A DNA stretch of 32,844 nt from Aphanothece hegewaldii CCALA 016 (GTDB taxonomy: Bacteria > Cyanobacteriota > Cyanobacteriia > Cyanobacteriales > Microcystaceae). The stretch lies in assembly GCF_003007785.1 (NCBI RefSeq), contig NZ_PXOH01000044.1:1-32844 (forward strand), in the 5' to 3' direction. Positions 18,308 to 27,377 of the stretch are shown here, piece by piece; positions within the stretch are counted from its first letter, which is position 1, and every line of letters starts with the position of its first letter. The notes under the pieces were generated by a model, which was given only the letters and a program-made list of their open reading frames with translations, was not told where the DNA came from and did not search any database. The position numbers were made by a program, and so were the translations under genes.

Positions 18308-21300
18308 ATGAAATTTAAACAAGAAAAGCAAGAATTACCCAATGTGATTGCTGATGCCTCATCATTGCTAATCGAATGGTTATTGCAGAATTCAACTCAT
18401 AATTTCAATCATCAACTTTTACTGACAAAATTTAGCAAATCTTTTGAAATTAGAGAATTTAAGCAAGGGGAAATCATCAGCACATTTCCGACAACAGAAT
18501 CCTTTTATTTGCTTTTATTAGGACAAATTCGCTTACTGAGTTTCGCTCACCAAAAAAAACGAGAAAAATCAATACAATTACTCACTCAAGGAGAGATTTT
18601 TGGCGCAGATGAGCTATTTGAGTCCATTGTTTTACCCTATCGTGCCGTTGCCGTGAACTCAGTACAAGTCGCCACCATCAACCGAGAAAATCTACAATCG
18701 TGGCTAAAATCATTACCCGAACTTAAAGAGCAGTGGCAGACAGCAACCCAACAACGACAACGCCTAATCTTTTTTAAAACCTTAACCGATATATCATCGC
18801 TCCCAAGTCATCAATTACAGACTTTTTTTCCAACCTTAGAAGAAAAACAAATCGCCGCCGGAACCCCTCTCGAAAAAGCACTTTTAGGGAAATCTGGTCG
18901 ATTTTGGTTAAGAAATGGAAAAATAAAAGATCGATCGCTCTTTATTGGCGAGGCGTGGGACTATCCAGAAACCAACCTATCACAGTGGACTGCTCAAACC
19001 GATGTTGCGCTCTATCACCTTCCTAGACAACATTGGGAAACCTTCCAAGCGATAATCCCTAACCTAACTAAATCCGATCATGGGGTAAAAATGAAAAATA
19101 TTTTACCCAACTCCAATGGTAAACAAACTGCAACTGTTAAAACTGCCGACATCCCGCAAAGTAAAACTTTAGAGGTTAATTTTCCTAAACCCCTAAAACG
19201 TCGCTTTAGTTTTTGGCAAAGATATCCATTCATCGCCCAGCAAAGTTCGGCCGATTGCGGTGCAGCTTGTTTAGCCATGATTAGCCAATATTGGAACAAG
19301 CGAATTAGCCTTAATTTTTTGCGGAATTTAACCGAAGTGGGACGAGGGGGAGCTTCCTTAAAAAATCTCGCCTTTGCTGCTGAACGCATCGGATATCAAT
19401 CTCGACCTGTACGAGCGAGTTTAAGTAGTCTAATTGAACAGAAAAATCCTTGGATTGCTCATTGGCGCGGTGATCACTATGTGGTTGTATACAAAATTCA
19501 AGGAAACTCGATCTTAATTGCCGATCCAGCATTAGGCAAAAAGCTCATCAAAAAACAAGAATTTTTAACCCATTGGTCTGGTTATGCCATATTACTCGAT
19601 CCGACAGAACGCTTAGAAGAACTTAAAGAGCAAAAAACGTCTTTAGGAAAATTCGTCAATTTACTGTATCCCTATCGTTCCTTGGGAGTGCAAATTTTAA
19701 TTGCGTCTTTTCTGATTCAAGTTTTTGGCTTAATTTCACCCCTATTTACTCAAATTATTCTCGATCGCGTCGTTGTTAATAAAAGTCTAACCACACTCAA
19801 TGTATTTGCCTTTGGTGTTTTGCTCTTTAGCATCTGGAGTCTGCTTTTAACCTCCGTTCGTCAGTATTTACTCAGTTATCTAGCAAACCGACTCGATCTG
19901 ACGATGATCAGTGGTTTTATCAGCCATACCCTGATGTTACCGCTTAAATTTTTTGAATCCCGTCATGTTGGGGACATCATCACACGAGTCAATGAAAATC
20001 AGAAAATTCAGAGGTTTTTACTCAATCAAGTGGTTTTAGCTTGGCTAGATTTTTTGATGGGTTTTATTTATTTGGGATTAATGTTTTATTACAACTGGAG
20101 ACTCACACTACTCGTAATTGCATTAATTCCACCCATTCTAATTTTGACCTTTGGGGCTACGCCTTTGTTGCGACAGATTTCACGAGAAGTTTTCAATCAG
20201 TCGGTTGAGCAAAATTCCGCCCTCGTGGAAACAATAACCGGAATAAGCACCGTCAAAGCCACAGCATCCGAGCGAGAATTACGCTGGCGTTGGGAAGATC
20301 GACTCACCAATTATCTAAATGCCCAATTTCGGAGCCAAAAACTAGGCATTAATCTACAGGCCGCTAGTGGTTTAATCAATTCTGTGGGTAGTACTGCTTT
20401 GCTTTGGTATGGTGCCACTTTGGTCATTCAAGAACAACTTACGATTGGTCAATTTGTGGCTTTTAATATGTTAATTGGTCAAGTTCTCAGTCCAATTCTC
20501 TCTTTAGCTAGACTTTGGGATGAACTGCAAGAAGTTCTTATCTCCGTTGAGCGACTCAACGATATTTTTGATAGCGAACCCGAAGAAAATCCTAATAAAC
20601 CTTTGCTAATTTTGCCACCAGTACAAGGTCATGTCAAGTTTGAAAATGTTACCTTTAGTTATGATACGGGTTCTCAAAACAATACCCTACAAAATATTTC
20701 TTTTGAAGTTAAAACCAGTCAAACGATCGCCATTGTTGGTCGAAGTGGGTCGGGAAAAACCACACTTGTTAAATTACTGCAAAGATTATATCAACCCAAT
20801 AACGGTGAGATTTGGATTGATGGACATGATATTCGTCATGTTTCTCCTCAATCTTTGCGTTCTCAATTGGGTGTTGTTCCCCAAGATTGTTTTCTGTTTT
20901 CGGGAACGATTTTAGAAAATATTACCCTTTATCGCTCTGAATATACTCTAGAACAAGCCATAGAAGCCGCTAAACTAGCCCAAGCACATCCATTTATTCA
21001 AACAATGTCCCTTGGTTACAATACCAAAGTAGGAGAGCGAGGAGCTAATTTATCTGGAGGACAACGACAACGGATTGCGATCGCACGTGCTTTAATGGGA
21101 AATCCGCCGATTCTCATTTTAGATGAAGCTACTAGCTCTTTGGATACAGAATCAGAGGGACGTTTTCAACAAAATCTCGCTCGTCTGAGTCAAAATCGAA
21201 CCATTTTTATTATTGCTCACCGTCTCTCAACCGTTCGTCATGCCGATCAAATTTTAGTTTTAGATGGGGGAATTCTTGCCGAACAAGGCACACATGATGA

Positions 21301-21358
21301 ATTGATTGCACGACAAGGACTTTATTATTATTTGGCTCGACAGCAACTCGAACTCTAA
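18308..21358 (+). CDS. C39-peptidase ABC exporter with cNMP-binding-like N-terminus (HetC-like PCAT)
   Basis: Inner-membrane exporter that removes double-glycine leaders while exporting the peptide. Domains of the 1016 residues: a cyclic-nucleotide-binding-like fold at about 25-150, probably a second degenerate one at 160-255, C39 peptidase at about 300-430, six-helix membrane domain at about 450-740, and ATPase at about 765-1010. The peptidase triad is C317 (in QQSSADCGAACLAM, with oxyanion Gln 311), H390 and D406. The ATPase has Walker A GRSGSGKTT (811-819), LSGGQ (915-919), ILILDEATSSLD and the switch His in IIAHRLSTV. All key residues are present. The same layout is found in HetC of Anabaena, whose gene is next to hetP; here an HlyD gene and a HetP-family gene follow. 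Substrates are probably the double-glycine peptides at 27.5-29.2 kb. Confidence 0.92.
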   Translation: MKFKQEKQELPNVIADASSLLIEWLLQNSTHNFNHQLLLTKFSKSFEIREFKQGEIISTFPTTESFYLLLLGQIRLLSFAHQKKREKSIQLLTQGEIFGADELFESIVLPYRAVAVNSVQVATINRENLQSWLKSLPELKEQWQTATQQRQRLIFFKTLTDISSLPSHQLQTFFPTLEEKQIAAGTPLEKALLGKSGRFWLRNGKIKDRSLFIGEAWDYPETNLSQWTAQTDVALYHLPRQHWETFQAIIPNLTKSDHGVKMKNILPNSNGKQTATVKTADIPQSKTLEVNFPKPLKRRFSFWQRYPFIAQQSSADCGAACLAMISQYWNKRISLNFLRNLTEVGRGGASLKNLAFAAERIGYQSRPVRASLSSLIEQKNPWIAHWRGDHYVVVYKIQGNSILIADPALGKKLIKKQEFLTHWSGYAILLDPTERLEELKEQKTSLGKFVNLLYPYRSLGVQILIASFLIQVFGLISPLFTQIILDRVVVNKSLTTLNVFAFGVLLFSIWSLLLTSVRQYLLSYLANRLDLTMISGFISHTLMLPLKFFESRHVGDIITRVNENQKIQRFLLNQVVLAWLDFLMGFIYLGLMFYYNWRLTLLVIALIPPILILTFGATPLLRQISREVFNQSVEQNSALVETITGISTVKATASERELRWRWEDRLTNYLNAQFRSQKLGINLQAASGLINSVGSTALLWYGATLVIQEQLTIGQFVAFNMLIGQVLSPILSLARLWDELQEVLISVERLNDIFDSEPEENPNKPLLILPPVQGHVKFENVTFSYDTGSQNNTLQNISFEVKTSQTIAIVGRSGSGKTTLVKLLQRLYQPNNGEIWIDGHDIRHVSPQSLRSQLGVVPQDCFLFSGTILENITLYRSEYTLEQAIEAAKLAQAHPFIQTMSLGYNTKVGERGANLSGGQRQRIAIARALMGNPPILILDEATSSLDTESEGRFQQNLARLSQNRTIFIIAHRLSTVRHADQILVLDGGILAEQGTHDELIARQGLYYYLARQQLEL

Positions 21359-21446
21359 CACTTTTGATGATGTCTTAAATATCGATAAACTTAAAACTAT
21401 CTTCTTAACTAAACTTAATATTTTTTCAAATTTTTCTCAGACAAAA

Positions 21447-21487
21447 TGCCAGTTTGGCAAGTTTATCGACTGTCTAAAAGCTAAAAT
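21447..21487 (+). promoter_or_regulatory. Shared-type promoter 1 (before hlyD): palindrome plus -10 box
   Basis: TGCCA-GTT-TGGCA (21447-21459) is followed after 22 bases by TAAAAT (21482-21487). The palindrome centre would lie near -41, where class II activators bind. The same layout is found at 27378 and 28263. The predicted leader to the hlyD ATG is about 200 bases. Confidence 0.6.
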
Positions 21488-21692
21488 TTGATGAAAGAAT
21501 TTATTAACATTAATCACCATAATCAACTTTATAGGCTCAGTAATTGTTGATTTTCTTCCCTAATTTCCTGATTAATTGTTGTTTTAGCTAAAAAATCCCG
21601 CAATCATCTAGTAACTCAATTTTCACAAAGATAGCTTTTTAAAACCGCGTTGATTTGCCTGATTTAAAGTAGACCTATTTTTGGATAAAACC

Positions 21693-23339
21693 ATGAGCAA
21701 TTACAACAACACATCGTATCATAATTCTCACCTTTTAGCTCGCTCAGACTCTAATTCTCATCTCACATCTTCATTAGATGAATTACCAGAAGATATTCGC
21801 TCAGTAGATGATCCAGCTTCGATTTATGGAGGTGTAGCAGGTTCTGCTCCATCAGATTTCAGGATAGCGGTTCCTCAAAAAGCAAATGATGAAATCACTA
21901 CTCGATGGTCTCCTTCAGTCCATTCTCTCTTAGATCAACCTCCTGCAACATTTCCGCAACGTCTCATTATTGGCGGTTTAGCTTTCTGTATGTTGGTGGG
22001 AAGTTGGGTATGGTTAGGTAGCATCGAAGAAGTAGGTCACGCCCAAGGAAAATTAGTTCCAAAAGGAGCTACTTACAAAATTCAGCCCCTCGAATTGGGT
22101 AAAGTGAGTTATGTTGCAATAAAAGAAGGTGATGAAGTCAAAGCGGGACAAATTTTAGTAGAATTTGATACCGAACTCGCACAAAAAGAAGTAGAGCGAC
22201 TCCAACAAATGCTCATAGGCTATCAGCTTGAGCAAACACAAAAACAAGCTCTACTCGAAAAAATTCAACTAGAAGCTCAAACCCATTCAGCGATCGCAGC
22301 AGCCGAAGCACAAGGGCAATACTCGGTGATCGAACTTGCTAAAGAAAAAGCGGCAACATCTCGCCAACTACTTCTACAGCAACAAGCGGAATTATCCGCC
22401 TACCAAACTAGAAAAGCCAGTTTACAACCGCTATTACTCAAAGTAAAAGAACACAACCAACAACTACAAAACGAAGAATTAGCACGAAAAGAGCAAATTG
22501 CTCGCCTAAAACCACTAGCAAGAGAGGGCGCGATTTCACAAGAATATGTTTTTCAAGCCGAGCAAGCTTTACGAGAAACACAACAAAGAATCACCCAAAA
22601 TCAACTCCAAGAAGTCACATCTACCCATGAGCAACTTTTTCAAGCTGATCAATCATTACGAAGCTTAGAGGCTCAAATCACACAAAATCAAGGCAATCTA
22701 GCGACGGCATTCAAAGAAGCCGAACAATTGCAAGCCGAATTACTACAAAAACAAGCACAAGCTAAACAAATTCAGCTAGAGTCTTTACAACGTCAACAGC
22801 AATTAGCTGTAGAAATGACTCAACTCAAAGCCAAAGTCAAAGAAACTGAAAATCTTTTAGCCAGCGCTCAAGCTAAACTCAAAAATCGATATCTCAAAGC
22901 TCCAGTGAGTGGTGTTGTTTTATCTTTAGAAGACATTAACCCTGGCGAGGTCATTGATGCGGGTAAAATTGTTGCCGAAGTTGCTCCAAATAATGTCCCC
23001 TTAGTTCTTTCGGCTGTTCTGCCCAACCGAGAAGCGGGTTTCGTGAAGCTAGGAATGCCAGTACAAATTAAACTCGATGCTTATCCCTATCAAGATTATG
23101 GCATCGTTGCGGGTACAGTGACTAAGGTTTCTGAAGATACTAAACCCGATGAGAAGCTAGGGCAAGTCTATCGAGTCGAGGTTCAACTCGAAGCGGATCA
23201 TATCACCGAAAAACATCAGCAAGTCCGTTTTAAAGCCGGACAAACCGCCACCGCAGATATTATTACTCGTCGTCAGCGAATTATTGACGTTGTGCTTGAG
23301 CCAATTCGGAAAATACAAAACGATGGGATCAAACTGTAA
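21693..23339 (+). CDS. HlyD family membrane-fusion (adaptor) protein
   Basis: Periplasmic adaptor that links the inner-membrane ABC exporter to an outer-membrane channel. I prefer ATG 21693 (548 residues) over the TTG four codons upstream. A long cytoplasmic N-terminus (about 88 residues, polar) is followed by one membrane helix (about 90-109), a first lipoyl half (about 125-150), a long Gln/Glu/Lys-rich coiled coil (about 155-405), the second lipoyl half (LKAPVSGVVLSLEDINPGE) and the beta-barrel with the C-terminal VRFKAGQTATADIITR. This is the complete type I/PCAT adaptor plan. No outer-membrane TolC-like gene is in the window, so a shared one must serve. Confidence 0.92.
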   Translation: MSNYNNTSYHNSHLLARSDSNSHLTSSLDELPEDIRSVDDPASIYGGVAGSAPSDFRIAVPQKANDEITTRWSPSVHSLLDQPPATFPQRLIIGGLAFCMLVGSWVWLGSIEEVGHAQGKLVPKGATYKIQPLELGKVSYVAIKEGDEVKAGQILVEFDTELAQKEVERLQQMLIGYQLEQTQKQALLEKIQLEAQTHSAIAAAEAQGQYSVIELAKEKAATSRQLLLQQQAELSAYQTRKASLQPLLLKVKEHNQQLQNEELARKEQIARLKPLAREGAISQEYVFQAEQALRETQQRITQNQLQEVTSTHEQLFQADQSLRSLEAQITQNQGNLATAFKEAEQLQAELLQKQAQAKQIQLESLQRQQQLAVEMTQLKAKVKETENLLASAQAKLKNRYLKAPVSGVVLSLEDINPGEVIDAGKIVAEVAPNNVPLVLSAVLPNREAGFVKLGMPVQIKLDAYPYQDYGIVAGTVTKVSEDTKPDEKLGQVYRVEVQLEADHITEKHQQVRFKAGQTATADIITRRQRIIDVVLEPIRKIQNDGIKL

Positions 23340-23418
23340 ATTAACCAGTTTTTAAGAGCATTTGATTGTGATCTGTATTTTGCTCGATTTAATCTAAACT
23401 TTCGGAGGGGATTACACC

Positions 23419-23856
23419 ATGAGCCAGTCATTTTCCTTAAAATTTAATCATTCTTATCATCAGACGAAACAAGATAAAGCCATGACAAATGAACAATTTG
23501 AACAGATTGTCGAGGCGATTTTGGATGGAAAATACTCTTGGGCTTGCGTCTTAATTTTACGCTCTGCTGGTTACAATCCGCTTCATTATATTCCTTATCG
23601 AACCTATAACAGACTGATTAAAGATAATTGCTTAAATCATAAACCCTCTGAGTCGGGTATCCCCCATCCAACGGCAGATGCTAGATCTCAAGATCAATCT
23701 AAACAAGTTGACTCTTTTTCTACTAATGAGCAAAAAAATGTCGATTTTTGTTTATCAGAGCATTCCCTAAAAAAGATTGAAGATTTAAAGGTTATTAAGG
23801 AACTTGACGAGCAAGCTCAGGAAATTAAAGGGGGTTATTGTCGCTGGTTTTCTTAA
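23419..23856 (+). CDS. HetP-family protein with C-terminal double-glycine signal and hexapeptide tail
   Basis: The first half (about 22-72) is a HetP domain: KYSWACVLILRSAGYNPLHYIPYRTYNRLIK is the conserved core. In Anabaena, HetP commits cells to heterocyst fate. Residues 75-112 are a polar linker. The last 26 residues are unexpected: an I-E-D-L motif at 120-123, then a hydrophobic/acidic stretch, then GG at 138-139 with Ile at -4, and finally YCRWFS. This copies the leader pattern of the small precursors in this locus (I-x-D-L, 14-16 residues, I-x-G-G), but here it is at the C-terminus. The neighbouring C39 exporter could cut after GG and release or export a hexapeptide, or it could dock the protein. 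The ribosome site GGAGGGG fits ATG 23419; a second start at Met22 is possible. It follows hlyD by 79 bases. Confidence 0.9.
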   Translation: MSQSFSLKFNHSYHQTKQDKAMTNEQFEQIVEAILDGKYSWACVLILRSAGYNPLHYIPYRTYNRLIKDNCLNHKPSESGIPHPTADARSQDQSKQVDSFSTNEQKNVDFCLSEHSLKKIEDLKVIKELDEQAQEIKGGYCRWFS

Positions 23857-23921
23857 AAGTTAAGTTTTTTGATGTGATTAAAGCAAGAGAATTAATCATT
23901 TAGGTAAAAATTCTCTGTTGA

Positions 23922-23969
23922 TATTTGGTTTCTTTGCTTCCTTCAAAAAGAGAGTTTGGAAACCAAATA
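23922..23969. other. Perfect 11-bp inverted repeat between HetP-like and GT41 genes
   Basis: TATTTGGTTTC (23922-23932) and GAAACCAAATA (23959-23969) are exact reverse complements around a 26-base loop. No T-run follows, so a standard intrinsic terminator is doubtful. It could be an operator pair, an mRNA-stabilising hairpin at the 3' end of the hlyD-hetP-like message, or a processing site. Confidence 0.5.
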
Positions 23970-24053
23970 CCTACTCTTTCCATCTCTTATAAAAATTATT
24001 TGAATTTGAGATGATAAAGATTAAAATAACAAATTATATTTTTTCTAAAAATT

Positions 24054-26618
24054 ATGCACGAAAAAAATACATATTTTCAGCTTTCATCATTAATTGAATC
24101 AGCAACAGCACATCATGAAAATGGAATATTATTAGAAGCAGAAGCTATATATAAGAAAGTCTTAGCCGCTTTTACAACTTCTGAAATAGAAATCATAAAT
24201 TCATCAAACCATCATGAAAATTGGGTGGCTATTCTTATTAACTTAGGAACAGTTTTACGGCAGCAAGGCAAGCATCAAGAAGCAATTTCTACCTATCACC
24301 AAGCTTTAGAAATGCAGCCCGACTCGGCTCAAGCTTACGATGGTTTGGGGAGTTGTTGGGCAGAGCAAGGCAAATTTGAGGCCGCGATCCAATCTTATCG
24401 ACAAGCTATTAACTACAATCCTAATTTGGCCCAAACCTACAACAATTTGGGGACTATCTTAGTTAAAAGTCAGGGTAAATTAGAAGAGGCGATCGACTCC
24501 TATCAGCAAGCCCTAAAAATTCAACCCAACTTTGCTCAAGCTTATTATAATCTTGGTAATGCTTTCAAAGATCAAGGACAGCCTGAAAAAGCGATCGCAT
24601 CCTATAAGCAAGCTTTAACCCTAGATCCTCAACTCACAGTAGCTAAATGGGCGATTTGCATGGGACAACTGTCTATTCTTTATGAGAGTTCTGCTGAGAT
24701 TGAAACGAGCCGAAAAAATTATCAGTCTTATTTACAAACATTAGTCCAAAGCTTTGAACAAGCTTCGCCACAAGAACTTAGTCAAGCTGCCATAGATGTC
24801 GGTTCATTGCAGCCTTTTTACCTAGCCTATCAAGGACACAATGATCGGGAATTACAAAAATTATACGGCACGATGATCGCTTACTTAATGGCGAGTCGCT
24901 ATCCTCAATGGAGTCAACCGAGGGAGATCACGCCTTTAGTATCAAATGAAAAAATTAGACTAGGTATTGTTTGTGGTTATTTTCATCATCATTCTGTCTG
25001 GAAAATTCCCGTAAAAGGATGGGTACAAAATCTTGATAAAACACAGTTTGAATTATTCGGATACTATACAAATGCGATCCAAGATCGAGAAACGGCGATC
25101 GCTTCTCGTGCTTTTGATCACTTTAGACAAGGACTTTTACCGATCGAACAGTGGTGTCAGACGATCGCTGATGATCGACTACATGTCTTAATTTATCCTG
25201 AATTGGGCATGGACCCAAACTCCATCCAACTCGCCGCCCTCAGACTTGCTCCAATTCAACTGACTTCTTGGGGACACCCGAACACCAGTGGACTGCCGAC
25301 GATAGACTATTATTTGAGTAGTGATTTGATGGAACCTGAGCAAGCGCAAGCACACTATACAGAGAAGTTAGTCAAACTCCCTAATCTGTCGATTTATTAT
25401 CCTCCGCCATCATCGCCCATCCAGAAGATGCAACGAGAAAATCTCGAAGTTAGTGAGAAAGATATCCTTTTTTGGTGTTGTCAATCGCTTTATAAGTACC
25501 TGCCGCAAGATGATGATGTTTTTCCTAGAATTGCTCAACAATTACCTCAATGCAAGTTTATTTTTCTAGAAGCTCCTCAAGGTAAAGCAATTACGGAAAT
25601 TTTTCAACGACGCTTAAACCGTACTTTTAGTGAATTTGGACTCTCCTATCACGCTTACTGTCGATTTTTACCTAGGCTTAGTGCTGGTGCTTTTAAGGGC
25701 GTGGCTGCTATTGCTGATATCATCTTAGATAGTGTCGGATGGTCGGGTTGTAACTCCACATTAGAATCTTTGAGTCATGTTCTTCCTGTGGTAACGTTGC
25801 CTGGTGAGTTGATGCGGGGACGACACACAATGGCAATTCTTAAAATGATGGGAATTGAAGAATTGATCGCAACCAGCAAGGATGATTATATTAATCTAGC
25901 AGTACGTCTCGGTCAAGATCCTTTGTATCGTCAGCAGATTCGAGAAAAGATCGACGACAACAAATACAAGCTATACGGCGATCTTCAGCCGATTTTTGCC
26001 TTAGAAAAGTTCCTCATTAATACAATACAGACTAAGACTTTACAGTTTGCCATTCAACAACATCAAGCTAATCATTTAGCTAAAGCTGAACAAATTTATC
26101 AGAAAATTTTGGATAGACAACCTGAATGTTTAGATGCTCTCTACGGTTTGGGTGTACTGGCGAGTCAAATGAGTCAAGTTCAAAAAGCTGAAGGTTTATT
26201 TCAAAAAATCTTAATGCTCCAACCTAAGATGACTAAAGCTTGGCTGAGTTTGGGTAATTTATATCAAGCTCAAAAGCAATGGAGTCAGGCAGTAGAGGCT
26301 TATCAAAAAGCTTTATCACTTGAGCCGAATATGGCATCAATTTATAATAATTTGGGCTACACTTGGCAATTACAACAGAAAATAGATGAAGCGATCGCCT
26401 GTTATGAAAAAGCCTTAGCCCTACAGCCTAACTGTTATGAAGCTACACTCAATTTAGCAGTTGCTTTAAATACACAAGGAAAGCTAACCCGCGAGCAACA
26501 AGATCACTATGCTGCTTTAGCCACAGAACTTGGGACAACTCAACAGCAACAGGGAAATTTAACTTTAGCAGTGGAATATTATCGACAGGCTCTTACTTTA
26601 AAATCTTGCTTTAAATAG
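24054..26618 (+). CDS. TPR protein with GT41 (OGT/SPINDLY-like) glycosyltransferase domain
   Basis: Predicted cytoplasmic nucleotide-sugar:protein O-glycosyltransferase of 854 residues. About four TPRs occupy 55-210; the third has one extra residue (ILVKSQGKLEEAI). The GT41 catalytic region spans about 299-650: GIVCGYFHHHS (H311-H313, at the place of the catalytic-region His of human OGT), RLAPIQLTSWGHPNTSG, SLYKYLP with K481 (equivalent of the UDP-contacting Lys) and SGCNSTLESLSHVLPVVTLPGE. A second TPR block fills about 665-850. Membership of the exporter locus suggests that it glycosylates the Ser/Thr-rich precursor peptides or the HetP-like protein, but that is inference. No clear ribosome site precedes the ATG. 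Confidence 0.88.
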   Translation: MHEKNTYFQLSSLIESATAHHENGILLEAEAIYKKVLAAFTTSEIEIINSSNHHENWVAILINLGTVLRQQGKHQEAISTYHQALEMQPDSAQAYDGLGSCWAEQGKFEAAIQSYRQAINYNPNLAQTYNNLGTILVKSQGKLEEAIDSYQQALKIQPNFAQAYYNLGNAFKDQGQPEKAIASYKQALTLDPQLTVAKWAICMGQLSILYESSAEIETSRKNYQSYLQTLVQSFEQASPQELSQAAIDVGSLQPFYLAYQGHNDRELQKLYGTMIAYLMASRYPQWSQPREITPLVSNEKIRLGIVCGYFHHHSVWKIPVKGWVQNLDKTQFELFGYYTNAIQDRETAIASRAFDHFRQGLLPIEQWCQTIADDRLHVLIYPELGMDPNSIQLAALRLAPIQLTSWGHPNTSGLPTIDYYLSSDLMEPEQAQAHYTEKLVKLPNLSIYYPPPSSPIQKMQRENLEVSEKDILFWCCQSLYKYLPQDDDVFPRIAQQLPQCKFIFLEAPQGKAITEIFQRRLNRTFSEFGLSYHAYCRFLPRLSAGAFKGVAAIADIILDSVGWSGCNSTLESLSHVLPVVTLPGELMRGRHTMAILKMMGIEELIATSKDDYINLAVRLGQDPLYRQQIREKIDDNKYKLYGDLQPIFALEKFLINTIQTKTLQFAIQQHQANHLAKAEQIYQKILDRQPECLDALYGLGVLASQMSQVQKAEGLFQKILMLQPKMTKAWLSLGNLYQAQKQWSQAVEAYQKALSLEPNMASIYNNLGYTWQLQQKIDEAIACYEKALALQPNCYEATLNLAVALNTQGKLTREQQDHYAALATELGTTQQQQGNLTLAVEYYRQALTLKSCFK

Positions 26619-26628
26619 TACTCATGTT

Positions 26629-27072
26629 TTATTGAGCCATTGATTTGTAATTTTCGAGAAATTCTATAAAATCAATTTTTAGCCTGAGTGAATGATATAA
26701 CCAAGGATCGGCTGTAATGAATTTTCCCCCTAGTTCTTGAGCTAAGGCTAAATAAAGGGCATCATCTAAGGTTAACTCAAAGACGATCGTCATCTCATGG
26801 GCTGTTGCTAATAAAGGATAGATCGCAACCGTTGGAATGTCCAAAAAAAGAAGATTTTGCAAGGTAGTTCTACTTTCGTCTGGCGTAATGAAATGGGTTC
26901 TTTTTTTCTGTGAGATCACATGAGAGACTTCTAATAAAAGTAATTCAGGCGCAATTAATTCGATGGCTCCTACTTGCCAGTCTTTTCTAAGAGCAAGAGC
27001 TTTTTCTGTTAAAACTTCTGGAAAAAACCACTTGGCTACCACGTTGCTATCGATGATCACAAAAGGTATCAA
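26629..27072 (-). CDS. PIN-domain toxin (VapC-like)
   Basis: Predicted ribonuclease toxin of 147 residues. The acidic metal site of the PIN fold is complete: D8 (IIDSNVVAKW), E48 (LLLEVS), D103/D104 (LTLDDALYLALAQE) and D122 (ITADPWL). The start ATG overlaps the antitoxin stop by 4 bases, the usual arrangement for translational coupling. The pair is on the opposite strand from the flanking secretion genes and convergent with the glycosyltransferase (10-base gap). It may be a passenger insertion that stabilises the locus. Confidence 0.92.
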   Translation of the reverse strand: MIPFVIIDSNVVAKWFFPEVLTEKALALRKDWQVGAIELIAPELLLLEVSHVISQKKRTHFITPDESRTTLQNLLFLDIPTVAIYPLLATAHEMTIVFELTLDDALYLALAQELGGKFITADPWLYHSLRLKIDFIEFLENYKSMAQ

Positions 27073-27311
27073 CGGTTTCTATCCTCGGCGATCGCTATTA
27101 CTGAATCTGGCATAATATTGACTCGTTTTGTCCATATTTCCCGCGTTTGATCGATATGCTCAAAGCACCGAACTTTTAAGAATTTTTGCTGTCTGATGGA
27201 CTGCTCTAGTAAGATAACAATTTGTTGGTTGATTGAACGACGTTCTCGCTCCGCTAAAATCTTTATTTCTTGGTATAGTTCGTCAGAAATATCTCGCAGA
27301 CTTAAATTCAT
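27069..27311 (-). CDS. Ribbon-helix-helix antitoxin (VapB/FitA-like)
   Basis: Antitoxin and probable autorepressor for the PIN toxin. I chose ATG 27311 (80 residues), which has AAGGGAT upstream and gives the typical start MNLSLRDISDELYQEIK. The frame stays open to 27446, but the extra 45 residues are hydrophobic junk. Residues 1-40 form the ribbon-helix-helix DNA-binding fold (beta strand NLSLRDI, helices ELYQEIKILAERE and SINQQIVILLEQSI). The rest should wrap the toxin. Its promoter lies in the 168 bases shared with the divergent precursor gene 1, so repression by the TA complex could also affect that gene. Confidence 0.85.
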   Translation of the reverse strand: MNLSLRDISDELYQEIKILAERERRSINQQIVILLEQSIRQQKFLKVRCFEHIDQTREIWTKRVNIMPDSVIAIAEDRNR

Positions 27312-27377
27312 ATTAAATCCCTTAATTTTGCATATCAATTTAATACTATTATGATAGCAAATAAAAATAACAATATA

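Noticed and set aside
18308..23856. Heterocyst-forming organism inferred from HetC-like and HetP-like genes
   Set aside because: Both families occur in unicellular and non-heterocystous cyanobacteria; no hetR, patS or nif genes are in the window.
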